NCBI GenBank assembly: GCA_016712885.1
Contig: JADJQF010000015.1
Span: forward strand, 124,001 to 188,000
Length of the DNA stretch: 64,000 bases
Source of the DNA: Candidatus Flexicrinis proximus
GTDB taxonomy: Bacteria; Chloroflexota; Anaerolineae; Aggregatilineales; Phototrophicaceae
Direction: 5' to 3'
The translations under genes and the position numbers were made by a program. Positions 49,786-58,114 of the stretch are shown here, piece after piece. Every line of letters begins with the position of its first letter. Within the stretch, counting starts at the first letter, position 1. A model generated the notes under the pieces. The model worked only from the letters and a program-made list of their open reading frames with translations, made no database searches and was not told the origin of the DNA.

Positions 49786-49973
49786 CTAGAGGCTGTTATG
49801 GACTCAGTTAGTGGAGGCGCTCTCCACACCTCTACGAGGGACTTGCGCCCCTCGACCCCTCAACTGTGTTCTTGTGGTGTGAACGCCACAAGAACGCTAT
49901 GGGAGCTGCAGGAGCGCAACCTCCTGCCGGAGTGGGGGTAGGACTCCATCGCAAAGTCCATAGCCCGCTCTAG
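49786..49973 (-). repeat. Dispersed hairpin element, copy F (reverse)
   Basis: CTAG at both ends (49786-49789 and 49970-49973). Outermost inverted repeats share CTAGAG and TATGGACT. On the minus strand: GGAGT/ACTCC, GCAGGAG/CTCCTGC, GTTCTTGTGG/CCACAAGAAC (49868-49895), CGAGGG/CCCTCG with GCAA (49835-49854) and GTGGAG/CTCCAC. It lies between the divergent alpha-2-macroglobulin and SDR genes; the rest of 49664-50028 holds no gene. Confidence 0.88.
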
Positions 49974-50028
49974 GGGCCAGCATAACCGGGTACCACAGGA
50001 ACCGGTATACGACGAAACAGGAGGAAAT

Positions 50029-50784
50029 ATGGACTTTGCAGGGAAACGTGCACTCGTCACGGGGGCATCACGCGGGATCGGCAAGCGCGTTGCTGAAATG
50101 CTGGCGGAGCAAGGCGCGCATGTCGCTGTCCATTACAACAGCGGACGATCCGCTGCCGAGGCGACTTTCGTCTCCCTCGCGGGCGGCGGTCACGCACTTG
50201 TACAGGCGGACATCGGCGACCCGCAACAGGTGCGGCGGATGGTCGAGGAGGCCAGCGCAGCGCTGGGCGGAATCGACATCCTGGTCAACAACGCTGGAAT
50301 CTATAACGAGCATCCCGTCCTGTCGGTCAGTTTCGAGCAGTGGCAGGCGGACTGGAACGCCATCCTCAACACCAACCTGGTTGGCGCCGCCAACGCGATT
50401 TACTGGGCCGTACGCCACATGCCAGAGACCGGCGGGGCCGTGGTCAACGTGAGCTCGCGCGGCGCGTTTCGCGGCGAATCGGCTGGGCCGGCCTATGGCG
50501 CATCGAAAGCCGGAATGAACAGCATGGGGCAGTCGCTCGCGGTGGCGCTCGCGCCGCGCAACATCCATGTCATTACCATCGCGCCGGGCTGGGTCGAGAC
50601 CGATATGGCCGCCGAGCATTTGAATGGGCCATCCGGTGACGCCATCCGCAACCAATCGCCGTTCGGGCGGGTGGCCAGCGTAGATGACGTCGCCTACGCG
50701 GTGCTGGTCGCCGCCGCCGATCAGGCCAGGTTCATGTCCGGTACCGTCATCGACGTCAACGGCGCATCGTACCTCAGAACGTAG
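50029..50784 (+). CDS. SDR-family oxidoreductase
   Basis: 251 aa classical short-chain dehydrogenase. AGGAGG lies 5 nt before the ATG. The cofactor motif TGASRGIG is at about residues 11-18, LVNNAGIY near 85-92, and the catalytic Ser in NVSSRGAF and YGASKAG (YxxxK) near 150-160. The C-terminal VASVDDVAYAVLVAAADQARFMSGTVI matches FabG-like enzymes. The substrate is unknown. Repeat copy F lies just upstream. Confidence 0.92.
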   Translation: MDFAGKRALVTGASRGIGKRVAEMLAEQGAHVAVHYNSGRSAAEATFVSLAGGGHALVQADIGDPQQVRRMVEEASAALGGIDILVNNAGIYNEHPVLSVSFEQWQADWNAILNTNLVGAANAIYWAVRHMPETGGAVVNVSSRGAFRGESAGPAYGASKAGMNSMGQSLAVALAPRNIHVITIAPGWVETDMAAEHLNGPSGDAIRNQSPFGRVASVDDVAYAVLVAAADQARFMSGTVIDVNGASYLRT

Positions 50785-50916
50785 AGGCTGATGGCCGGAT
50801 TGTTTGCGGAGGCTGCCCTGTCACTGAGCTAACCGCCTTCTAACACGGAAGTGTTGTCCGGTTTGGTATACTGGTGAGCATTATCCGGAGAATAAATCCG
50901 CTGGAGGCACACACAC

Positions 50917-51336
50917 ATGGCTACTCGTCAGGCAACCGCTGTTTGGGAAGGCACGCTCAAGGAAGGCAACGGCACCGTCAGTTACGGCAAATACGCACAG
51001 CCGTTCAATTTCGTTTCGCGCTTCGAAGGCAGCGATAACACGAACCCCGAGGAACTGCTCGGCGCGGCGCACGCCGGCTGTTTCACCATGGCCCTCAACG
51101 CCGCGATGTTCCGGGCGGGCTTCAATCCCGTCAAGGTGACCACCGTCGCCAAGGTCCAGTTGAGCAAGGGCGAGGCCGGTTTCTCGATCTCGCAGATCGA
51201 CCTGGAGTGTGAGGCCAGCGTGCCTGACATCGATCCCGCCAAGTTCCAGGAAATGGCCGAAGCCACCAAGGATACCTGCATCGTTTCACGCGCGCTGTCG
51301 GCCGTGCCGATGACGCTCGTCGCCAAGCTGGTCTAG
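50917..51336 (+). CDS. OsmC-family peroxiredoxin
   Basis: 139 aa. The two redox Cys are seen in GAAHAGCFTMAL (about 47-58) and KDTCIVSRAL (about 112-121). OsmC proteins reduce organic hydroperoxides. GGAGGC lies 10 nt upstream of the start. The gene heads a run of plus-strand genes with the dehydrogenase at 51355 following 18 bp later. Confidence 0.94.
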   Translation: MATRQATAVWEGTLKEGNGTVSYGKYAQPFNFVSRFEGSDNTNPEELLGAAHAGCFTMALNAAMFRAGFNPVKVTTVAKVQLSKGEAGFSISQIDLECEASVPDIDPAKFQEMAEATKDTCIVSRALSAVPMTLVAKLV

Positions 51337-51354
51337 TCTCAAAGGGAAATTGCG

Positions 51355-52380
51355 ATGGCAGAAGTCCAAGTCGTTATCCTCGGCCTCGGCAGAATCGGCA
51401 CCTCGATCGGGCTGGCGCTCAAGAAATACAATGGCCGCACCGGCGCTAAACACCAGTTCCGGATTACAGGCTACAGCACGCGCTCGGACGAGGTGAAGGT
51501 TGCGCAGAAAAGCGGCGCGGTCGATACGATCAGCGCCCAGCCGAATGACGCTGCGCGCGGAAAAGACGTCGTGGTCATGGCGATGCCGTATGCCGAAGTC
51601 GAGGCAGCCTATCAATACGTCGCCTCCGACCTTCGCCCCGGCGCCGTGGTTTTGGACTTCTCGCCATTGAAGCAAAACCCGCTCAAATGGGCGCAAAAGC
51701 ATCTCAGCCGCGACGCCCATATGGTCGGCCTAACCCCGCTGGTTAACCCGACCCTGCTCTTCGAAGGGGTAAATACGGTCGAGCACGCCAGTGCCGACCT
51801 TTTCGACAACGGGGTGATGCTTGTCATGCCCAGCGTGACCTGCATTCCCGAAGCCATCGAGCTTGCCACTGATTTCGGTGGAATCCTCGGCGCGCGCACC
51901 CAGTTCATCGATCCGGCGGAACACGACAGCCTGATCGCCGCGACCGAGGTCATGCCTGCCCTGCTCGGCCTCGGCTACTACGTTGCGCTCAGCCGGGCAA
52001 CAGGCTGGAACGACGTCGCGCGCACCAGTAACCCGAACTTTGGGATGCTTACGCACGCACTGTTCGATACGCATCCCGACGACCTTGTCGCCCAACTGCG
52101 CGACTCGAAGACCGACAGCGTGCGTGTGCTCGACACCGTTTTGGCAGCCCTGCGCGAGCTTCGCATGGCGCTCGCCGCCGATGACCGCGACACCCTCGAA
52201 ACCGTGTCTGCGGAGGCGTCCGAGAATTATGAACAGTGGTACAACAAGCGCTACCACTGGAAGTTCGACAGCGACAAGCTGCCCACACCGGAAGCCCCCG
52301 GCATTATGACCTCGTTGTTCGGGAGTTTTCTCGGCAACCGGCTGAACCGCGGCGGCAAGTCCGACAACGACAAAAAGTAG
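51355..52380 (+). CDS. Prephenate dehydrogenase-like NAD(P)-binding protein
   Basis: 341 aa. The N-terminal Rossmann motif VVILGLGRIGTSIG is at residues 6-19, followed by VVVMAMPYAEVEAAY and GAVVLDFSPLKQNPLKWAQ, the pattern of prephenate/arogenate dehydrogenases. The C-terminal helical dimerisation domain is present with FIDPAEHDSLIAATEVMPALLG. The catalytic His position of TyrA is unclear, as HMVGLTPLVNP replaces the usual HPMAG, so the enzyme may act on another substrate. AAAGGGAA lies upstream. Confidence 0.75.
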   Translation: MAEVQVVILGLGRIGTSIGLALKKYNGRTGAKHQFRITGYSTRSDEVKVAQKSGAVDTISAQPNDAARGKDVVVMAMPYAEVEAAYQYVASDLRPGAVVLDFSPLKQNPLKWAQKHLSRDAHMVGLTPLVNPTLLFEGVNTVEHASADLFDNGVMLVMPSVTCIPEAIELATDFGGILGARTQFIDPAEHDSLIAATEVMPALLGLGYYVALSRATGWNDVARTSNPNFGMLTHALFDTHPDDLVAQLRDSKTDSVRVLDTVLAALRELRMALAADDRDTLETVSAEASENYEQWYNKRYHWKFDSDKLPTPEAPGIMTSLFGSFLGNRLNRGGKSDNDKK

Positions 52381-52386
52381 GCGATC

Positions 52387-52932
52387 ATGTTGAAGCGACT
52401 GGCAGACTATGCCTCACCGATCCTGAATTTTCTGCCCATCCGGCGGACGCGGCGCAACCACGCGCTCGAACATGCCACCGTTCACCTGCTCCAGCGCAAA
52501 TTCAAGGAGCTGCGGGTAAGCGGCGTGAGCACCACGTTCGGATTCCTCCTGTTTCATAACGCCCCGGCCGAACTGGTCGATACGGCAGCGCATGATGCCC
52601 TCAAGCGCCTGAAGAAAGGCGAAAGCGGCCTCGCCGTTCACCCCAACTGCGGCACGAACCTGATGACGACCGGCGTCCTGGCGACACTGGTCGCCGTGGT
52701 TCTGTGGTGGGGGAACCGCAAACTGACCCGCGCGCGCCTCAACATGACCCTGCTCGGAATGGTTGGCGCGGTGATCGTCGGTCAGCCTCTTGGGATGGAG
52801 GTGCAGAAGCACTTCACGACTGCAGGCGACCCTGGCGACCTCGCCATCCGTACCGTTCACACCGAAACCGTCAAGTTCCCCACCTGGGGGCGCAAGTTCA
52901 GCGTGACGCTGGTCTGGACAGCGGCAGGATGA
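52387..52932 (+). CDS. DUF6391 domain membrane protein
   Basis: 181 aa. It carries the motif RRNHALEHATVHLLQRK (about 22-38) typical of DUF6391, then HPNCGTNLMTTGVLATLVA with a membrane span (about 93-113) and a second near 123-140. Function unknown. It follows the dehydrogenase gene by 6 bp and overlaps the next gene by 4 bp. Confidence 0.82.
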   Translation: MLKRLADYASPILNFLPIRRTRRNHALEHATVHLLQRKFKELRVSGVSTTFGFLLFHNAPAELVDTAAHDALKRLKKGESGLAVHPNCGTNLMTTGVLATLVAVVLWWGNRKLTRARLNMTLLGMVGAVIVGQPLGMEVQKHFTTAGDPGDLAIRTVHTETVKFPTWGRKFSVTLVWTAAG

Positions 52933-53141
52933 GCGATCAGGTCAGCAGCGACCGCGCCGTGGCTGCGATCATGGCCCGCGCGGTCATGTTCATCGTGTTC
53001 ATCGGCAGCGGCATTAGCCTTGTACTGCTGCTGACGAATTCGTCCGCGGCGCTTCCGGTCTGCGCCGGCTCAGGCGGGCTCGCCTTGATCGTGCTGCTGA
53101 TCGGCGCGTTTTACGTCGCCCGGGCGAGGAACGCCGGCTAG
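52929..53141 (+). CDS. Small two-span membrane protein (70 aa)
   Basis: Begins MSDQVSSDRAVAAIMARA. Two transmembrane helices at about 19-37 and 45-63 are joined by a short loop with a Cys (LPVCAGSGG). The start overlaps the DUF6391 stop by 4 bp (ATGA), a sign of translational coupling, so the pair may form a complex. The TAG stop lies in CTAGAGCG at 53138-53145, a string like the end of the dispersed hairpin elements. Confidence 0.65.
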   Translation: MSDQVSSDRAVAAIMARAVMFIVFIGSGISLVLLLTNSSAALPVCAGSGGLALIVLLIGAFYVARARNAG

Positions 53142-53155
53142 AGCGTATTACGCGC

Positions 53156-55018
53156 CTATGGTGCCTGCGTGACTGAAATGCCGTCGAAGCGCCACGGCTT
53201 CTGGCAACCGATCGCGCTGAGGACGATCCTGGCGCTCTTTGGCGCGCTGTCGAGCGTAAGCATACCAACAGTCAGATGCCATTGGTTAGGCAGTCCGGCC
53301 GGCGGCGCGAGAACAAGCGTATCCCTGCCGTTTCCGCTCACGCCTGCCGAACCGTCAACGTATTTGACGATCAGCCGGCCGAGTCCGCAGCCTGCGGCGT
53401 CTGCTCCGCGATAAATCGCATTCAGCGAGAGGTTGATCTGATCATTGGCGGCAAGTCCATCAACGGAAAAGGATTGGATGACTTTGCCGCCGGGCATCAA
53501 GCTGCTCTGGCATGTGCCGTCCGGCAGTCCGGCTATCGCGCACGCTCGGATGCCGCCCGCGGCGCCCCACGCCCAGGCATCCGGCACGGAGTTCAAGTCA
53601 TTGTCGAACTCGAAGCTGCCGTTGAGCAGCAACGGCGGAGCTGTGGTTCCGGGGGTCGGGATCGGCGTTAGGGTCGGGACCGGAGTCGGGACGGTCGTTC
53701 CACCATCGCCTGAGATCCGGTAATTCGCGATGGCGAGGGCCGTCTCGTTCAACGACTGCGCGTTGTCTTCCCCATTTATGCCAGGGTTACCCAGCGGCTT
53801 ACCCAGATAGGTCGCCTCGTTGTCCGACCAGTACGCAATAGCCGGACACACGCCGGGGATGTAACCGCCCGGACACTGGCCGCCGGTGCTGTATGCCATG
53901 ACCGTCACCCAGTCGCCATAGTCACCGACTCCGGTCGAGTTGTCCTGGTAGCCATACGCATAGGGGTGGATGGCCGACGACCCGTTGGCGTGATCGTGCG
54001 CCTTGCCCATGTTGTGCCCAAGTTCATGGGCGAAGGTGATGTCGCTGATACACAGCGCTTCGGTGATGCTGAAGGCAGAGTTTGGCGATGGCATACTCAG
54101 CGGCAGGCTGGCGATACCGCAGTAATTGCGGTTTGCCACCGAAGTGCCGGGCATAAGGGCGACCAGATCCGCCGCATAGTCGCTGCGCCACTGGTGGACG
54201 ATGTCCATGAACCCGTCGCCTGACCCGCTCAGGCGGTTGAGGTCGCTGAACCCCTGTTCCACGTAATCGACCTGCGCGACATGCACCAGGCGCAAGCGGA
54301 AGTTCACCCCGCTGTTTTGGTAGCTGATATTGGTCAGCGCCACGGTGGCTTCAATCGCCAAGCGGGCGGCCGCTTCGCTGCCCAGCAGCGCGACCGCCGC
54401 CGGTGTGTAGACCACCATCACGTCGACGATCGAGCCGTCATCGGCGCGCGGTGACGCCAGATTGAGCGCGACCTCGCGCTGACCCGCCTCGTCTGAGCCG
54501 GCCGGGACGCCATCGTCGATCGGCTGGCCGTCGCGCGCGTAACGCCCCGCACTCGGGTCGATCTCGCTGATTCGCACGACTCCGCCACCAAGCGACTGTA
54601 CATAGAAGTTCCGTCCCAGCGCGAGCACGCGCAGGTCGATATTGCCGAAGGCGTCGCTGAGAAGGACGACGTTGGTACCCGGGATGCCGCTGAGCGTGCC
54701 GGTCCAGAGCGTGCTGGACAGACCGCGCGCCGCGCTTTCTGGTTGAACTTCCCCGACCGCGGTGAACGCCGCGTCTTCGAACAAGTTAAGCGTGAGCGCA
54801 CCACCCCTAAGCTGTGAAACAGCCGCCGGATCGACTAGCGCAATACGACTCCGGCGCGTACCAACCTGTTCCGGTGGCACGGTGGCGGCACGAATGACGC
54901 TGGCGTCGGCAGGCGCGAACAGCGGCAGCGACGGCACAGGCAGCGGCTGGACTACGGCCGCGCCGACTGCGCCTGTCAGCACACCGATCAGGATCAGGAC
55001 GGCCAGTATACGGCTCAT
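53156..55018 (-). CDS. Secreted reprolysin-like (M12) zinc metalloprotease
   Basis: 620 aa with an N-terminal signal peptide (about 1-20). After a propeptide-like region (about 21-190) the catalytic domain opens with VDVMVVYTPAAVALLG. The zinc site is HELGHNMGKAHDH near residue 331, the full HExxHxxGxxHD metzincin pattern, and the Met-turn is probably VTVMAYS. A Thr-Pro linker leads to a C-terminal beta-sandwich that begins LLLNGSFEFDNDLNSVPDAW. It is preceded, with an ATGA overlap, by a paralogous gene lacking the zinc site. Confidence 0.93.
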   Translation of the reverse strand: MSRILAVLILIGVLTGAVGAAVVQPLPVPSLPLFAPADASVIRAATVPPEQVGTRRSRIALVDPAAVSQLRGGALTLNLFEDAAFTAVGEVQPESAARGLSSTLWTGTLSGIPGTNVVLLSDAFGNIDLRVLALGRNFYVQSLGGGVVRISEIDPSAGRYARDGQPIDDGVPAGSDEAGQREVALNLASPRADDGSIVDVMVVYTPAAVALLGSEAAARLAIEATVALTNISYQNSGVNFRLRLVHVAQVDYVEQGFSDLNRLSGSGDGFMDIVHQWRSDYAADLVALMPGTSVANRNYCGIASLPLSMPSPNSAFSITEALCISDITFAHELGHNMGKAHDHANGSSAIHPYAYGYQDNSTGVGDYGDWVTVMAYSTGGQCPGGYIPGVCPAIAYWSDNEATYLGKPLGNPGINGEDNAQSLNETALAIANYRISGDGGTTVPTPVPTLTPIPTPGTTAPPLLLNGSFEFDNDLNSVPDAWAWGAAGGIRACAIAGLPDGTCQSSLMPGGKVIQSFSVDGLAANDQINLSLNAIYRGADAAGCGLGRLIVKYVDGSAGVSGNGRDTLVLAPPAGLPNQWHLTVGMLTLDSAPKSARIVLSAIGCQKPWRFDGISVTQAP

Positions 55019-56157
55019 CGGCCACCTCCACGCGCGCTATCCGGGCTGGCGGTCAGCTCGAAGTCATCCAACCAGACCTTACCGCTGCCTGTCGCCTTGA
55101 CTTTGGCGGTCACGCCACTGACCAAATCGCTGGCGAGGACTTCGTTGGTCATCAGCACCCACCCGTCTGCCAGCGCAATACAGGTCTGGAGCGGCTGTTT
55201 GACCTTCGGCAGCGAGGCGAACTTCACGATCAGGGTCAATTTTACGCAGGCATCACTGCCTGAGGTTTTCGCGTATCCGGTCAGTGTCAGCGCATCGTTC
55301 AGGTTGACGGCGTCTCCCACCGCGGCCTGGATAAGCCGGTTGGCTTCCGCGCCGTTCAGCTTGAGTCTGACGCTGCATAGCCCGCTTCGCACATCGGCGG
55401 GCACACTGCACTGGCGTTTGTCGCCGCTCCCCCAGTCCGCCGCTGACCAGAAATCGGGGACGCTGTCGGCATCCATGTCGACCTCGAAGCCGCCGTTGAT
55501 CACCAATTCGGCTGGCGCAAGCGCGCGGTCGGCGCTGTCGCGGTAATTGGCGACGGCGATCCGATTGGCGTTGAGGGTAGCAACCTCGCCGGGATCGTAT
55601 GGCGGTGTCGCGTCGACGCCCATCGTCCGCGCGATCCATTGCGCGTTGAAGTCGCCGCCGCTGTCATCCATCCCTTTGGCTTCCCAGACCACAAATCCGG
55701 CGGCATCATCCGGCACGGCGGTCAGAGTGCTGTCGCCAGTGTAGATATAGAACCATGTGCCGGCCACCATCAGCACCAGGTCGGCCGCGTAGTAATCGCG
55801 CAGCGCGTGAATATCATCCAGAAAACCGTCGCTGGTGCCCGTCAGGTTATTCAAGTCGGCGTGGAAGTCGATGTTCACCTGTTCGAGGTAAAACACGGGC
55901 TGGTAGTCGATCACGTTCAACTGCGTGAGGACGCCGCTGGCGGCAAAGTCCTGGTTTACGCCACTGATGGCGGTATCGATCATGGTCAGGGTCTGCGGGT
56001 GAGTTCCACCGGCAACGGCGCGCGCGTTCTGGGTGTAGACCACCAGAACGTCGAGAATGCTGCCGCTGTCGGCGCGCGGTTCGGGGAGTGGCAGGGGTTG
56101 AGCGTAGTCCACCGGGGCAAGCAGCAGGATTAGCAGCACAATCAGGCGCAACGTCAC
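55015..56157 (-). CDS. Catalytically dead paralogue of the M12 protease
   Basis: 380 aa with a signal peptide (about 1-19). It is homologous to the downstream protease along its length: LDVLVVYTQNARA matches VDVMVVYTPAAVA, GTSDGFLDDIHALRDYYAADLVLMVAG matches the same stretch, and LVINGGFEVDMDADSVPDFW matches the C-terminal module. At the zinc site, AHELGHNMG is replaced by AQWIARTMG near residue 173, so His, Glu and His are all gone. The propeptide-like N-terminal segment is also missing. It overlaps the protease gene start by 4 bp and may act as a partner or inhibitor (inference). Confidence 0.85.
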   Translation of the reverse strand: MTLRLIVLLILLLAPVDYAQPLPLPEPRADSGSILDVLVVYTQNARAVAGGTHPQTLTMIDTAISGVNQDFAASGVLTQLNVIDYQPVFYLEQVNIDFHADLNNLTGTSDGFLDDIHALRDYYAADLVLMVAGTWFYIYTGDSTLTAVPDDAAGFVVWEAKGMDDSGGDFNAQWIARTMGVDATPPYDPGEVATLNANRIAVANYRDSADRALAPAELVINGGFEVDMDADSVPDFWSAADWGSGDKRQCSVPADVRSGLCSVRLKLNGAEANRLIQAAVGDAVNLNDALTLTGYAKTSGSDACVKLTLIVKFASLPKVKQPLQTCIALADGWVLMTNEVLASDLVSGVTAKVKATGSGKVWLDDFELTASPDSARGGGR

Positions 56158-56213
56158 GGACCCGCCTTTCAGATTACGGCCAGTTCAAACCTCTGGTCAC
56201 ATCATAGCACAGC

Positions 56214-58109
56214 TTAGTTTTCGCCGATGGCGAAGGGGCCAAGCCCGATTTGCGTGTCGGGTCCGGCTGGTCCTTCGACCTGCAGCGGCCCGGCCCCGGC
56301 CGACGCGCCGTACAGGGCAAGGCTAAAGTATGCACCGTCCACGCCGCCGCGCTCCGGGACAGGCTGCGACAACGCCACCGTGACAGGTGTTCCCGGCGGC
56401 CAGCACGTCGCGGGTACGCCGCCGCCGCTGCGGTCATGCGGCTGCTGGGCAGCGGCAGGAAAAGTCGTCTGGTCCGGCAGCACCAGCACGCCGCCCAGGT
56501 AATAGGGTTCAGAGCTGCGGCGTTCCGCAGTGAAGGTCAGCAGCAGCTCCAGCGTATCGCCGCGCTGCGCCGCGTCCCATGCGCTGAGGCGAAACAGCGA
56601 CCCACTGTCGTCTCGGAACGTCGCATCTACCGGTTGGGAGGCCGGCGCGGTGTCCAAAAGGGGCGGCGGGGTCAGATCGGTGCCGACCACCGGCAGACTC
56701 AACGCCAGCACCAGCGCGAGGCCGGCGCTGGCCGCAGAAAGCACCAGCCACGCGCGGCTGTCCGCCTGACTGAACCGGCGCAGCCCGTCCGCAGCGGCAA
56801 TCACCAGCAGCGGCGTGAAGACCAGCCAAACGCGGCCCGTCTCGCCGCGGGCGGTGCCGCTCAGGGTCAGCAGAAGCATCCCCACCACCAGCGCAGCACT
56901 GAGTGCCGAACCGCCGTCAATCCGCCGTCGCATGGTCGCGGCGCTGAGGACGGCAAAGGCGGTAAGGCCTAGCCCGCCCCATACCAGCCAGTCCCAGACG
57001 TGCATGACCGTCCAGAACGCGTACGGCCGCTCCAGGTCGAGATGGAACTCGAACGACGCGCGCAGCAGGTCCAGCGGCGTAAGGCCGGTTGCCAGTGCAA
57101 ATACGAACCACGGGAGCAGCGCCCCGGTCCCGAACGCCGCGCCCAGCACCATCAGACCCGGCAGTGAGTGCTTCCTGACACCCAGGCCGTAAGTCAGTGC
57201 GAACAATCCCAGGATCAGCGGCAGCGGGGCGAAGGCGAAATTCGAAAACGTCGCCAGCCCGCTGACCAGCCCGCTGGCCGCCGCCCAGCCCAGCTTTCCA
57301 CGCGCGGCAGCCGCGTCCAGGGCGCGGATCAGCATGTAAACCGCGGTGAGGGTGAACAGGGGATAGATCGTGTTCAGGCTTCCTGCAAAGGCCATCAGCG
57401 CAGGCGTAAGCGGCCACCACAACACCGCCCAGCGCGCCGCGGCCTCGCCTGAAAGCCTCCGGGTAATCGATGCCAGCGGAAAGGCAGCCAGTGCCGCCCA
57501 GACCGGCATCAGCACCCCAAATCCGGCCGAGGCGACTTGTTCCGGCTGATACGATAGGAGATCGAGGTTATGGCATTGGTACGGCAGGAGCAGCCCGGAG
57601 ACAGCCTGCGCGGCATCCGGACTTGTACCGAACAGCCCAGACACTGCCGCATAAGCCATCGAGAGGCCGGGAGGCAGGTTGCTGAGGTGCCCGCCTGCGC
57701 CTCGCATCACGGTCGTCCACTCGCGCCATTCGCCGTTCTGCCAGTCAACGTGGGCCGCCAGCCAGTGCGCTCCCGTCGCCAGTTTGGACACCGTCCGCGA
57801 AAACAGCCCGTAAAGGGCATCGCCTTCGTGCGCCGCCGTCACGCTCAGCGCAAGTGCCACGCCGAACAGTACTGACCACACATAGAGCGCACGCATAGGC
57901 GCCCTACGCCGCAGAAGAACCGCGGCGCCACCCAGATAGATGACAGTGAGAATAACGGGGATGACCCAGCGCATCAGCGGCAGTGGATCATATTCCCAGC
58001 GCCAGCCGTAGCCACCGCGCACCCACGGGGTAAGATCGAGGCCAAAGACGACGGCAGTCAGCACTACCGCCGCGGCCGTGCCCCAAACCCAGCGTGACTG
58101 CCGGCGCAT
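56214..58109 (-). CDS. Polytopic membrane glycosyltransferase-like protein
   Basis: 631 aa from an ATG at 58109, 5 nt after the upstream GT2 stop; an in-frame GTG at 58148 is possible but overlaps. About ten to twelve transmembrane segments are followed by an extracytoplasmic beta-rich domain (about 480-631). The HEGDALYGLFSR in the first loop resembles the acidic loop of GT-C enzymes, which use polyprenyl-phosphate sugars, and DVDWQNG-like aromatic stretches follow. Pairing with a dolichyl-phosphate-mannose-synthase-like GT2 upstream supports a role in surface glycosylation. Confidence 0.75.
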   Translation of the reverse strand: MRRQSRWVWGTAAAVVLTAVVFGLDLTPWVRGGYGWRWEYDPLPLMRWVIPVILTVIYLGGAAVLLRRRAPMRALYVWSVLFGVALALSVTAAHEGDALYGLFSRTVSKLATGAHWLAAHVDWQNGEWREWTTVMRGAGGHLSNLPPGLSMAYAAVSGLFGTSPDAAQAVSGLLLPYQCHNLDLLSYQPEQVASAGFGVLMPVWAALAAFPLASITRRLSGEAAARWAVLWWPLTPALMAFAGSLNTIYPLFTLTAVYMLIRALDAAAARGKLGWAAASGLVSGLATFSNFAFAPLPLILGLFALTYGLGVRKHSLPGLMVLGAAFGTGALLPWFVFALATGLTPLDLLRASFEFHLDLERPYAFWTVMHVWDWLVWGGLGLTAFAVLSAATMRRRIDGGSALSAALVVGMLLLTLSGTARGETGRVWLVFTPLLVIAAADGLRRFSQADSRAWLVLSAASAGLALVLALSLPVVGTDLTPPPLLDTAPASQPVDATFRDDSGSLFRLSAWDAAQRGDTLELLLTFTAERRSSEPYYLGGVLVLPDQTTFPAAAQQPHDRSGGGVPATCWPPGTPVTVALSQPVPERGGVDGAYFSLALYGASAGAGPLQVEGPAGPDTQIGLGPFAIGEN

Positions 58110-58114
58110 TGCGA

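Noticed and set aside
10474..49973. CRISPR arrays
   Set aside because: The dispersed repeats are kilobases apart, about 190 bp long and lack regular spacers. No cas genes are present.
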